The notes under the pieces were generated by a model. That model was not told where the DNA came from. It saw nothing but the letters and a program-made list of their open reading frames with translations, and made no database searches. 49,712 bases of DNA, from positions 1-49,712 of the forward strand of contig DATIQT010000036.1 in assembly GCA_035470525.1 (NCBI GenBank), written 5' to 3'. The DNA is from CALXSC01 sp035470525. GTDB taxonomy: Bacteria > Pseudomonadota > Alphaproteobacteria > Rickettsiales > UBA1997. A program made the position numbers and the translations under genes. This document shows positions 18,463 to 27,261 of the stretch, in pieces (position 1 is the first letter of the stretch; every line of letters starts with the position of its first letter).

Positions 18463-20145
18463 TTATTTAATCTGTTCGAATAAGTTTCCAAACACACTAC
18501 CCAATGTAGCACCTGTATCTGGTCCTGTGTATTGATCTACATCAAATTCATCTTCCTCTTCCATATTTTCTTCAATATCAGAAATTGGTTTTAAAGAAAT
18601 TAAGAATTTTCCACTTTTTGGATCAAATAAGAATACTTTTCCATCTAATTTTTCACCAACTTTGAATTTTTCAGTTTTTTGGTCTTTTTTGTCTTTTGCT
18701 ATATCAATTCTTTTAATTATAGCTTTCAAACCACAATCAACTTCAACTTCTAAGAATTCTTTTTTAACAGTTTTTACTATACAAGATACATCTGCACCTT
18801 TTTCAAGTTTTTTAATTTCTTCTTTTAAGTTTCCTTTTAATTGTTTAATACCAATACTAATTCTTTCTTGTTCGTAATTAGTTCCAAGTAATATAACTTT
18901 AATTTTATCATTCTTATTATATTTCTTAATATCTTCTTCATTTTCTAAATCAGAAACATGGACTAATCCGTCAACACCGCTTGGGAATTCAACAAACAAA
19001 CCGAATTCTGTGATATTTTTAATAGTTCCCTCAAGAACATCACCAACATTGTGAGATTCAGCAAATTCTTTCCAAGGATTTGAAGTACATTGTTTAATAC
19101 CCAATGAAATTCTGTGGTGTTCTGAGTCTATATCAAGAATCATAACATCAATTTCTTGTCCTACTGATAAAACTTTTGCAGGAGATAAATTGTTCTTAAA
19201 CCAAGACATTTCAGAAATATGAACTAAACCTTCAATACCATTGTCAATTTCAACAAATACACCGTATTGAGCAATTGTTGTAACTTTACCTTTAACAATT
19301 TTACCAACTGGATATTTATTATTGATAGTTTCCCAAGGATTTTCTTGTAATTGTTTCATACCTAAAGAAACTTTTTTAGTTTCTGGGTCGTATTTAATAA
19401 CTTGAACTTTAACATTTTCACCAACTTTTAATACATCACTTGGGTGTCTAACTCTACACCAAGAAATATCAGTTAAGTGTAATAAACCATCAAAGCTTCC
19501 GAAGTCAATAAATGCACCGTAATCTGTTAAATTCTTAACGATACCTTCAACAACATCACCAATCTTAATTTTAGAAAGAATTTCATCTCTTTCTTTATTT
19601 CTCTGTTCGTCCATAATAGCTCTCTTAGAAACAACAACATTGCCTCTAACATCATCTATCTTTAAAACTACAAATTTATCTTTATTGCCAATTAAATTAG
19701 CCATATTTAATAAATCAGATGTATCAACTTGACTTTTTGGTAAAAATGCAACAACGCCATTTAGTTCAATAGCAAATCCACCTTTTACTTTACCAAGGAT
19801 TTTTCCTTCAATAATAGTGCTGTCTGCCATGAATTGTTTTAAATTGTTCCAAGTTTGATATTTTTTAGCACTTTCTCTACTAATTAAAAGTTCACCTTTT
19901 TTATTTTCAATTTTGTTTAACAAAACATCAACTACATCTCCGACATGAATATCTTCATCTCTAAATTCACTAACTGGAATATATCCAATAGATTTTGAAC
20001 CAATATCAATACCAACAGCTTTGTCATCTATATCAACAATAACACCTTTTACAAGATTTCCTTCTTCAAGTGATTGAGTTTCGCCATCAAATTCAGCTAA
20101 TAATGTTTCAAAATCATCTTTTAAATAACTTTTTTCTTTTGTCAT
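18463..20145 (-). CDS. rpsA: Ribosomal protein S1
   Basis: The protein has 560 residues with six S1/OB-fold repeats, as in other alphaproteobacterial S1 proteins. The repeats begin around GNLVKGVIVDID, IIEGKILGKVKGGFAIEL, GDVVEGIVKNLTDYGAFIDF, GKIVKGKVTTIAQYGVFVEI, GDVLEGTIKNITEFGLFVEF and GADVSCIVKTVKKEFLEVEV. Repeats 3-5 have the best conserved RNA-binding faces. S1 binds mRNA leaders on the 30S subunit and is important for starting translation of messages with weak Shine-Dalgarno sites, which are common in this window. The usual neighbour cmk is absent. A clear intrinsic terminator follows. Confidence 0.95.
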   Translation of the reverse strand: MTKEKSYLKDDFETLLAEFDGETQSLEEGNLVKGVIVDIDDKAVGIDIGSKSIGYIPVSEFRDEDIHVGDVVDVLLNKIENKKGELLISRESAKKYQTWNNLKQFMADSTIIEGKILGKVKGGFAIELNGVVAFLPKSQVDTSDLLNMANLIGNKDKFVVLKIDDVRGNVVVSKRAIMDEQRNKERDEILSKIKIGDVVEGIVKNLTDYGAFIDFGSFDGLLHLTDISWCRVRHPSDVLKVGENVKVQVIKYDPETKKVSLGMKQLQENPWETINNKYPVGKIVKGKVTTIAQYGVFVEIDNGIEGLVHISEMSWFKNNLSPAKVLSVGQEIDVMILDIDSEHHRISLGIKQCTSNPWKEFAESHNVGDVLEGTIKNITEFGLFVEFPSGVDGLVHVSDLENEEDIKKYNKNDKIKVILLGTNYEQERISIGIKQLKGNLKEEIKKLEKGADVSCIVKTVKKEFLEVEVDCGLKAIIKRIDIAKDKKDQKTEKFKVGEKLDGKVFLFDPKSGKFLISLKPISDIEENMEEEDEFDVDQYTGPDTGATLGSVFGNLFEQIK

Positions 20146-20294
20146 CTTTTTTCTTTAACGGGTAGATTAATAATATAAATGTAACATTTTATGAAGCACC
20201 CATAAACTTTATAATTAGATTACATTCGGTTGTAAATTATATACTATTATAATTTTAAAAAGCAATAAATATGTCAAATTCAATATTACTTTTA

Positions 20295-20323
20295 TTGACA
20301 AGTTCTAAAATATAGAATAACAT
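20295..20323 (+). promoter_or_regulatory. Promoter candidate for the 337-residue gene
   Basis: TTGACA, 17 bases, TAACAT, with the -10 ending 32 bases before the GTG start at 20356. The -35 is a perfect consensus. Confidence 0.5.
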
Positions 20324-20355
20324 ATGCCAAAATTATATTAATTCAGATAAATACA

Positions 20356-21369
20356 GTGGAAAATAAAATTCAAAAACGAAAATTAACAAATAATAGCTTA
20401 GAAGATAAAATAAAAAGTAATGATAAATTAAAGCAAAAAATAGAAAATAATATATTACGATTAGAACAAGAAAAAGAATTACAAAAAACAAAAGAAAATA
20501 TATTAAATGATGATAATACAGAATCTTTTTTAAAAGATTTAATAAAATTTATTGATTCAAAACTTACTCTAGATAGTTTTATTAAAAAATATCCAAGAAT
20601 AATAGATAATCAAATAGAAAAAGAACATTTTAACAATCAAGAAAACAATAAATTCAATCCTATAGAAGTTACGGTACCAAGGTTATTTTCATTAACTTCT
20701 AAAAAAATCCTTGAAAGTAATGAATTAAAGTGGCAAATTGGGGAATGCGCTGCTTATTATTATTTAAATAAAGAATATATATCATTAGAACCTCAAAAAA
20801 TGTCAGAAATTGTTATTTTTGAATTATTAGAACAATACAATCCTAAATTGTATATACTATATAAATCAAAAGAAGTCTTTAACATTTTAAACGAAATAAA
20901 AGAAAAAAATTTAAAAATAAATTATAATTCTATATTTATCCTTAATGAAGGAAAACGTTTTATTCCTTCCCTAAACCTTAAAAGTATTTTTGTTATTGGA
21001 CAAAAATTAATGAATAAGGAATTAACCGAAATAGATTTAACAGGACAAAATATAAATCTTGTATACTGTGAAGACTGTTATGGTTTAACTAAATTAACCG
21101 CTCCTGATGCAAACGAAATAGATATTACTAATTGCGAAAATTTAACTAAATTAATTACTTCTAATAACAAAAAATGTTTTATTAATTGTAATGACTTGAG
21201 AAAATCAAATATACCAAATGTCACAATAACAAATACTACTAAATATAATACTTTGATTCATTCAATTACTTTAGATAATGCAAAAGTAACAATTAATAAA
21301 CCTAATAATTTAATTCAATCAACCAGAAAAGAAAACGGAATAATGAATATTTCTAATTTGATAAATTGA
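20356..21369 (+). CDS. Hypothetical protein with coiled-coil N terminus and short LRR-like C terminus
   Basis: The protein has 337 residues with a GTG start placed downstream of a good promoter. The first ~60 residues are highly charged and helical (likely coiled coil). A mid region of mixed helices follows. From about residue 225 there are short repeating strand-turn units (LTEIDLTGQNINLVYCEDC, LTKLTAPDANEIDITNCEN, LTKLITSNNKKCFINCND) that resemble a small leucine-rich-repeat or solenoid fold. No signal peptide is present. Cytoplasmic LRR-like proteins of host-associated bacteria are sometimes effectors, but nothing here proves export. It sits alone between divergent rpsA and cysS. Family not recognised. 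Confidence 0.7.
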   Translation: MENKIQKRKLTNNSLEDKIKSNDKLKQKIENNILRLEQEKELQKTKENILNDDNTESFLKDLIKFIDSKLTLDSFIKKYPRIIDNQIEKEHFNNQENNKFNPIEVTVPRLFSLTSKKILESNELKWQIGECAAYYYLNKEYISLEPQKMSEIVIFELLEQYNPKLYILYKSKEVFNILNEIKEKNLKINYNSIFILNEGKRFIPSLNLKSIFVIGQKLMNKELTEIDLTGQNINLVYCEDCYGLTKLTAPDANEIDITNCENLTKLITSNNKKCFINCNDLRKSNIPNVTITNTTKYNTLIHSITLDNAKVTINKPNNLIQSTRKENGIMNISNLIN

Positions 21370-21468
21370 TTTTGTGAAAAAATTATTCATGCAACATATC
21401 TAATATTAAATCAATTGATATTAAAAAAATAATGGCTACGATAAAGATAAGTTATTTTTAAAAATATA

Positions 21469-22809
21469 ATGCAAAAATTAAAACTATATAATTCATTAAA
21501 TAGAAAATTAGAAGAATTTAAACCAATAGATGAGAATAAAATTGGAATGTATACGTGTGGTATAACTGTTTACGATAAATGCCATTTAGGACATGGAAAA
21601 ACTTATATTTGCAGTGATATTTTATTTAGAGTTTTAAAAGAATTATATAAAAATGTGGTTTATGTTAGAAATATAACCGATGTTGACGACAAAATAAATA
21701 AAAGAGCAGTTGAAAGAGGTATTACAATTCAAGAGTTAACACGAGAAAATATTAAGTTAATGAATGATGATTTTAAATATTTACATTTATTAAATCCAAC
21801 AGTTGAACCTAAAGCTACAGAGCATATAAAAGATATGATTTCAATAATTCAAAAATTGATAGATAATGGAAATGCTTATGTTGCTGAAGGACATGTATTG
21901 TTTGATACTACAACATATAAAGATTATGGAAAATTATCTGGTAGAGATACTGAGGATATGATAGCAGGTGCAAGAATTGAAGTTGCACCATACAAAAAAA
22001 ATCCAATGGATTTTGTATTATGGAAGCCAAGTCTTGATATTGATGATGATTCTTCAAAATTTGAAAGCCCATGGAGTATCGGCAGACCGGGTTGGCATAT
22101 TGAATGTTCCGCAATGTCATATAAATATTTGGGTGAAAGTTTTGATATTCACTGTGGTGGAAATGATTTAAAATTCCCTCATCACGAAAACGAAATAGCT
22201 CAAAGCAGATGTGCTTTTAAAGGTAGTAATTTTGCTAATTATTGGGTTCATGTTGGTTTTTTACTTGTAAATGGTGAAAAAATGTCAAAATCTTTACATA
22301 ATTTTACAACTATAGAAGATTTGAAAAATCAAGGTATAAAAGGTGTAGCAATTAGATATGCTTTTTTAAAAAACCATTATAGAACTCCTTTTGATTTTAG
22401 TATGAAATTAGTTGAAGAGGCTGATAAAAATTTAACTGATTTACATAAAGCTATTAAAGATATAAAAGCTAGTGAAAAATTAAATGAAAAAGTTTTAGAA
22501 TATTTATGTGATGATCTGAATACTTCAAAAGTTTTGGCTGAATTGCATACTTTAAAAAATACAGATTTGCCAGCACTTAAAAAAGCTATGGAGTTTTTAG
22601 ATATTTATGATGAATCTTATTATCAAGAAAATAAGGATTTGAGTAATTTAAATATTACAGAAGATGAAATTTTAACATTAATCAATGAAAGATTAGAAGC
22701 AAAAAAGAATAAAGACTTTAAAAAAGCCGATGAAATAAGAAATTTACTTGATACTAGAGGTATTTTGTTAAAAGATACCCCTAGCGGTAGTGAATGGAAT
22801 TTAAAATAA
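21469..22809 (+). CDS. cysS: Cysteinyl-tRNA synthetase
   Basis: The protein has 446 residues, near the family norm of about 460. This class I synthetase charges tRNA-Cys. The nucleotide-binding signature appears as HLGH at residues 39-42 and KMSKS at 271-275. Zinc and cysteine ligands are seen at Cys30 (TCGITVYD), the Cys in HIECSAMS and the HHENE motif. A C-terminal DALR-like helical tail binds the anticodon. It follows the LRR-like gene by 99 bp and is convergent with the carbonic anhydrase. Confidence 0.95.
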   Translation: MQKLKLYNSLNRKLEEFKPIDENKIGMYTCGITVYDKCHLGHGKTYICSDILFRVLKELYKNVVYVRNITDVDDKINKRAVERGITIQELTRENIKLMNDDFKYLHLLNPTVEPKATEHIKDMISIIQKLIDNGNAYVAEGHVLFDTTTYKDYGKLSGRDTEDMIAGARIEVAPYKKNPMDFVLWKPSLDIDDDSSKFESPWSIGRPGWHIECSAMSYKYLGESFDIHCGGNDLKFPHHENEIAQSRCAFKGSNFANYWVHVGFLLVNGEKMSKSLHNFTTIEDLKNQGIKGVAIRYAFLKNHYRTPFDFSMKLVEEADKNLTDLHKAIKDIKASEKLNEKVLEYLCDDLNTSKVLAELHTLKNTDLPALKKAMEFLDIYDESYYQENKDLSNLNITEDEILTLINERLEAKKNKDFKKADEIRNLLDTRGILLKDTPSGSEWNLK

Positions 22810-22851
22810 ACATAAATAATAATTTATATGTAAATTATTTATATTTAAAGT

Positions 22852-23409
22852 CTATTCAAAAAATGATATTTTTCCACTATCTATATCATATAAAGTATAA
22901 TGAACTTTTATATCTTTAAATTTTATAATATCTAATTTATTAATTTCTTCGAACATAATACGAGTACTTTCTAAAGTAGAAGATGTTAATAAATCATATT
23001 CTTCAGAAGATTTTTGAATAGCAATTTCTATAGCTGGTCTAATTTTGTTTATTAAAATATTATCTTCTTTTTTATCAATTGCGGCTTGAATAGCTCCACA
23101 TTTTGTATGTCCTAACATTATAATATCGGAAATACCTAGATGTTTTATTCCGTATTCAATGCTATTCATTATAACATCATCAATAATTCCTCCTGCTACT
23201 CTAATTACAAAAAAATCTCCAATTTTTGCATTGAAAATATATTCTGGAATAACTCTACTATCAGAGCATGATAAAATAATTGCTTTTGGATTTTGTCCAT
23301 TTGTGGCTAAATCTTGTAAAAGACTCTTGTCGACATTTTTTAAAAATTCATTGTTTCCTTGAGTAAGGGCATTTTTAAAACTGTCAGTAAATAAACTTGT
23401 ATCAAACAT
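22852..23409 (-). CDS. Beta-class carbonic anhydrase
   Basis: The protein has 185 residues. It interconverts CO2 and bicarbonate for carboxylation reactions and pH balance in the cytoplasm. Zinc ligands are Cys48, His101 and Cys104, in CSDSR (48-52) and GHTKCG; the Asp50-Arg52 catalytic dyad is intact. It is slightly shorter than the 200-220 residues usual for Can/CynT-type enzymes, with a short C-terminal region. It is a single gene between cysS and lon. Confidence 0.92.
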   Translation of the reverse strand: MFDTSLFTDSFKNALTQGNNEFLKNVDKSLLQDLATNGQNPKAIILSCSDSRVIPEYIFNAKIGDFFVIRVAGGIIDDVIMNSIEYGIKHLGISDIIMLGHTKCGAIQAAIDKKEDNILINKIRPAIEIAIQKSSEEYDLLTSSTLESTRIMFEEINKLDIIKFKDIKVHYTLYDIDSGKISFFE

Positions 23410-23516
23410 ATTTGTTTAATTTATTGGCATTGAACTTATTATAACATTTTAAATTATGAAAGTAAATAAAATTTAAAATAGACTCCTTCTACATAAATAA
23501 TTTAGTTTTTAATCTA

Positions 23517-23546
23517 TTGATTTTTTCTAATTTATCATTATATAAT
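23517..23546 (+). promoter_or_regulatory. Promoter candidate for lon
   Basis: TTGATT, 18 bases, TATAAT, with the -10 ending 26 bases before the lon ATG. No CIRCE or obvious sigma32 site is seen, but heat-shock sites are hard to judge by eye in DNA this AT-rich. Confidence 0.45.
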
Positions 23547-23572
23547 ATTAAAATATAATTGTATTTATTAAA

Positions 23573-25912
23573 ATGGAAAACAAACAAACTTATTTTTTAT
23601 TACCCGTTAGAGATTTAGTGGTGTTCCCTAATTCAGTTACAAGTATTTTAATTGGTAGAAAAAAGTCTTTAAATATGATTGATGAATCTTACAAAGAAGG
23701 TAAATTAATTTTTATTGTATCTCAAAAAAATGAAGTAAGTGAGAGTGTAAAACCTAATAATATTTATTCAGTTGGTGTTTTAAGTAAGATTATTCAAAAA
23801 TCAGATTCTCAAAATGGTCAAAAGAGAATTGTTGTAGAAGGTATTAAAAAAGCAAAATTAATCAAATTCATTGATAATGATAAATATTTTTCTGCTCAAG
23901 TTGAAGAGATTAAAGAAGAAGAAATAAAAAAAACAAAAGAAAAAAAAATAGAAGATTTAAAAAAAATTGTATTTTTAAAGATGAAAGAAATTTTGCAATT
24001 TAATGAAAAGTTTAATGAAGATATTTTTGCAACATTAGAGTTTTTTAAAAGCACAAGTGAAATTATATTCTATGCATCTTCTTTTGTATCTTTATCAGTT
24101 GAGAAGAAACAAGAGTTACTTGAAGAAAATGATAGTTTTAAAGCCATTAAAAAATTTATTGAGTTCCTTGATGTTGAATTATCTCTAGTAAAAATAGATA
24201 AAAAAATTAATAATGCCGTTGAAAGAAAATTTGTTAAATCTCAAAAGAAAGTTTATCTTAATGAAAAAATTAAGATGATAAAAAAGGAATTGGGCGAAGA
24301 CATTGATGAAGATAATGAAGATGATGAAGAAATAATAATTTTAAAGAAAAAAGCTAAAAAACTTAAATTAAGTGAAGAGGCAAAACAAAAGATAAAAGAG
24401 GAATTAAAAAAGATGGAAGGTATGATGTCTTTTTCATCAGATTATCATGTAATAAGAAATTACATAGATACTCTTTTAAGCTTACCTTGGGGAACAAAAT
24501 CAGAGTTAGATACGGATTTAAAAAAAGCTGAAAATATTTTAAACAGAGATCACTATGGACTTAAAGAAGTTAAAGAAAGAATACTTGATTTCTTAGCTGT
24601 TTATAAAAGAAAACAAAATCTAAGTGGTCAAATTATTTGTTTAGTTGGAGCACCAGGTGTTGGAAAAACTTCTCTTGCAAAATCTATTGCGGAAGCTTTA
24701 AATAGAAAATATATTAAAGTATCTTTGGGTGGTGTTACAGATGAATCTGAGATTAGAGGACACAGAAAAACATATGTTGCTGCTATGCCTGGTAAAATTA
24801 TTAATGCAATAAAAAAAGCCGGTACAGATAATCCATTAATATTACTGGATGAAATTGATAAATTAGGAAATGATTATAGGGGAGATCCTTCTAGTGCGTT
24901 GCTTGAAGTTTTAGATCCAGAACAAAATAAAAAATTTGGAGATCACTTTTTAGAGGTTGATTATGATTTATCTAATGTTATGTTTATAACAACCGCAAAT
25001 AATGTTGGTAATATTCCAATACCGCTAATAGATAGAATGGAGATAATTAGAATTTCTGGTTATACCGAAGAAGAAAAATTAAGTATTGCTAAAAATCATC
25101 TAATAACAAAAGAATTAGAAATACATGGATTAAAATCTAACGAGTTTTCTATAGATGATAAAAGTATTTTGGAAATTATTAGAAAATATACTTTTGAAGC
25201 TGGTGTTAGAAATTTGGAAAGAGAATTGCAGAAAATAATAAGAAAAGTTACAAGAAAAATAATAGAAAATCCAACGGTTAAAAAAGTTAATATAACAACT
25301 AAAAACTTACATGACTATTTAGGTGTTGAAAAATTTGACTATAATAAAGTTAACGCAGATGACAAAGTTGGTGTAGCTGTTGGTTTAGCTTATACTGATT
25401 TTGGTGGAGATTTATTGAATATTGAATCATTAAAGTTTTCTGGAAATGGAAAATTAATTACTACAGGAAAACTTGGTGATGTAATGAAAGAATCTGCGCA
25501 AGCTGCTTTTAGTTATGTTAGATCTATTGCTGACAATTTTGACATAAAAGCAAAAGAATTTAATAAATACGATTTCCATTTGCATGTTCCAGAAGGCGCA
25601 ACACCAAAAGATGGACCATCAGCAGGTGTAGCTATAACAGCTAGCTTATTATCTTCAATGACAGGTATGAAAATAAATAAAGATGTTGCTATGACTGGTG
25701 AAATTTCTTTAACAGGAAAAGTAATGCCAATAGGTGGTTTAAAAGAAAAATTATTAGCCGCTTTGAGAGGAAATATTAAAACCGTTATAATACCAAAAGC
25801 AAATGAAAAAAATTTAGAAGATGTTCCGGAGAATGTAAAGAAAGACTTAAAAATTATCCCTGTTGATAATCTTAATGATGCTTTGAAAATTATAGTTAAA
25901 GGTTATAAATAA
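23573..25912 (+). CDS. lon: Lon ATP-dependent protease
   Basis: The protein has 779 residues, full length. Order: N-terminal LON substrate-binding domain (about 5-200), a charged coiled-coil helix, the AAA+ ATPase with Walker A GAPGVGKTS at 359-367 and Walker B LILLDEIDK, then the serine-lysine protease domain with catalytic Ser683 (PKDGPSAG) and Lys726 (GGLKEK). Lon degrades misfolded and short-lived regulatory proteins in the cytoplasm. In many alphaproteobacteria clpX precedes and hupB follows; neither is here. Confidence 0.96.
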   Translation: MENKQTYFLLPVRDLVVFPNSVTSILIGRKKSLNMIDESYKEGKLIFIVSQKNEVSESVKPNNIYSVGVLSKIIQKSDSQNGQKRIVVEGIKKAKLIKFIDNDKYFSAQVEEIKEEEIKKTKEKKIEDLKKIVFLKMKEILQFNEKFNEDIFATLEFFKSTSEIIFYASSFVSLSVEKKQELLEENDSFKAIKKFIEFLDVELSLVKIDKKINNAVERKFVKSQKKVYLNEKIKMIKKELGEDIDEDNEDDEEIIILKKKAKKLKLSEEAKQKIKEELKKMEGMMSFSSDYHVIRNYIDTLLSLPWGTKSELDTDLKKAENILNRDHYGLKEVKERILDFLAVYKRKQNLSGQIICLVGAPGVGKTSLAKSIAEALNRKYIKVSLGGVTDESEIRGHRKTYVAAMPGKIINAIKKAGTDNPLILLDEIDKLGNDYRGDPSSALLEVLDPEQNKKFGDHFLEVDYDLSNVMFITTANNVGNIPIPLIDRMEIIRISGYTEEEKLSIAKNHLITKELEIHGLKSNEFSIDDKSILEIIRKYTFEAGVRNLERELQKIIRKVTRKIIENPTVKKVNITTKNLHDYLGVEKFDYNKVNADDKVGVAVGLAYTDFGGDLLNIESLKFSGNGKLITTGKLGDVMKESAQAAFSYVRSIADNFDIKAKEFNKYDFHLHVPEGATPKDGPSAGVAITASLLSSMTGMKINKDVAMTGEISLTGKVMPIGGLKEKLLAALRGNIKTVIIPKANEKNLEDVPENVKKDLKIIPVDNLNDALKIIVKGYK

Positions 25913-26039
25913 ACTCTTAAACATAATAATTTAAAATAATTCTCTTTTTGCGAGATCTAATAAATAAAAGATGAAATCATTTTTTTTCTTAAGTTCTTCT
26001 ACAAATTCAACATTAGAAATGTTATTTGTATTAACTATA

Positions 26040-26223
26040 TAGTCAAACAACTTTCACTTAACCACTAAATAAACCGCTTTTGCAAAAATATACAAGGAGA
26101 TTTAAAATTTTATTGCGATAGCATATAACTTAATACGGTGAGACAATAAAATTTTAGAGCGACGAAGGGTGATTAAGGCAAAAGTTAGGTTTAGTTGGTG
26201 GTTAAGTGAAAGTTGTTTGACTA
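26040..26223. mobile_element. R1 palindromic element (184-bp MITE-like), copy 1
   Basis: Ends are TAGTCAAACAACTTTCAC and its inverted complement, and the unit is flanked by TA on both sides. The copy at 35063-35246 has the same length and differs at about six positions by eye. The inner core (26071-26192) folds into nested stems and is homologous to the core of the R3 elements. No ORF of note; frames crossing it are not conserved in reading. It accounts for a third of the geneless stretch 25913-26466. Confidence 0.85.
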
Positions 26224-26227
26224 TAAA

Positions 26228-26303
26228 TAGACCTCTTGCATAAATAGATCTCCTGCGAAATAAATTTTTCTTCAAAAAATTATTTATGCAATAGATCCAT
26301 TGA
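26228..26303. repeat. R2-like short palindrome next to R1
   Basis: AGACCTCTTGCATAAATA and TTATTTATGCAATAGATC form inverted arms around GATCTCCTGCGAAATAAATT, which resembles the R2 terminus. It is a degenerate or minimal member of the R2 family lying directly against the R1 copy. Confidence 0.5.
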
Positions 26304-26440
26304 AGCACCACCAAGAGGATGAATAAAAGTACAGTTGAGACCTTTTTTTATAAGGTGGATACCATGTTAGCAAAATAAATTATCACTAGGGATGGCTGTC
26401 CGTTGTTATATGTGTTGCCTCGGGTGTATAAACTTAAATT
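26300..26440 (-). ncRNA. ssrS: Candidate 6S RNA (ssrS) downstream of zapA
   Basis: This intergenic block is clearly richer in G+C than its surroundings. On the minus strand it runs from ACACCCGAGG to CCTCTTGGTGGT, arms that can pair (CACC/GAGG with CCTC/GGTG), enclosing a long, weakly paired interior as expected for the open-complex-mimicking bubble of 6S RNA. The decisive context is position: it begins within about 40 bases after the zapA stop on the same strand, where 6S RNA lies in many proteobacteria. 6S binds sigma70 RNA polymerase in stationary phase. The call rests on synteny plus base composition; I did not recognise the primary sequence. Confidence 0.45.
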
Positions 26441-26466
26441 CTGTCCTACTTAGTAGTAAATTAATT

Positions 26467-26940
26467 TTACATATTATTAACATTTTTTGCAAGTTTTTCT
26501 ACAAATTTGATTATTTCGTCTATGAATTTTAGTATTTCATCACTTTCTTTTTTGTTTTCATCTAGTAATTTTTTGATATGTTCATCTTTTATTTCAACTA
26601 CTTTCTCTTCTTTTATATCTGAAGTTTGACTTTCTTTTATTATATTACTTAAAATTAATTGGTTTTCTAATGTATCATTTCCTATTAATAATGGAGCTAT
26701 TGTTTTTAGTAATTTTAAAATATTTGTTTCAAAGTTGTTAAAAATTTTTTGTTCTTTGTTGGCATTTATTAATAATATTATGAAAAGTATTAGTCTGTCG
26801 CTGATTTTTCCGTTTTCCATCATTATTTTGTTTGTTTTGATGTTTAGGGATTTGACTATCTCTTTGAATGATTCTGTTTCGTCATCATTGCATTCTATGG
26901 TGTGTTTAATTGAACTGATTGAAATGTTTAATTTTGTCAT
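26467..26940 (-). CDS. zapA: ZapA-like cell division protein
   Basis: The protein has 157 residues. The first ~65 resemble ZapA: a beta hairpin (KLNISISSIKHTIECNDDE) and a helix leading to ISDRLILFIILLINANKEQ, matching the family pattern of an N-terminal globular head and the SD(A)RLLVMAALL-type helix. The rest is long charged helix. ZapA bundles FtsZ filaments at the division site. It is longer than most ZapA proteins (about 100-130). It overlaps the preceding gene by an ATGA junction, and a probable 6S RNA follows, the arrangement seen in many proteobacteria. Confidence 0.7.
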   Translation of the reverse strand: MTKLNISISSIKHTIECNDDETESFKEIVKSLNIKTNKIMMENGKISDRLILFIILLINANKEQKIFNNFETNILKLLKTIAPLLIGNDTLENQLILSNIIKESQTSDIKEEKVVEIKDEHIKKLLDENKKESDEILKFIDEIIKFVEKLAKNVNNM

Positions 26941-27179
26941 TTTGTTATGTTGTCAATTATTGTTTCTATATCCTCTAGAATTGTATTTAATTCTTTTTTC
27001 AACGATTCTAATTCTTTTGTTTTTTCTGGATTTGTTGTTGGTATTTCTTTATTTAAAGCTGTTATTATATTATTTTTTTCTGCAATTTTTTCCTTAACAT
27101 TTTCACCTAATAAATTTAGAGCATTTATTAGTTCGTTTTTTTTATTTTTTATGGCACTTTTATAAAGTATTTCGTCCAT
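26937..27179 (-). CDS. Small coiled-coil protein in the zapA operon (DUF4164-like)
   Basis: The protein has 80 residues, almost wholly charged helix with heptad-like Leu/Ile spacing and a Pro-containing break in the middle (IPTTNPEK). It ends in an ATGA overlap with zapA, so the two are translationally coupled. Alphaproteobacteria often carry a small coiled-coil protein of this size just before zapA; assignment to that family (DUF4164) is by position and composition, not by a clear motif. Confidence 0.6.
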   Translation of the reverse strand: MDEILYKSAIKNKKNELINALNLLGENVKEKIAEKNNIITALNKEIPTTNPEKTKELESLKKELNTILEDIETIIDNITK

Positions 27180-27191
27180 TTTAAAAAAGAG

Positions 27192-27219
27192 TTGATTACT
27201 TAAATATTTTCTATATTAT
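27192..27219 (+). promoter_or_regulatory. Promoter candidate for the VirB4-like gene
   Basis: TTGATT, 16 bases, TATTAT in the 82-bp divergent gap between the zapA operon and the VirB4-like gene. It is moderately close to consensus in a very AT-rich gap. Confidence 0.3.
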
Positions 27220-27261
27220 GAAATAAGATTATAATGTGAAATTAATAATTTCAAGTTAAAT

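Noticed and set aside
25931..26037. Minus-strand open run ending VEELKKKNDFIFYLLDLAKRELF, possibly a gene tail cut by R1
   Set aside because: Reads like protein but is only about 35 codons in AT-rich DNA with no identifiable family, and upstream continuity is lost in R1 and R2-like repeats.
26102..26314. 70-codon minus-strand frame across R1
   Set aside because: It lies across the R1 palindrome and an R2-like repeat; the repeat explains the sequence.
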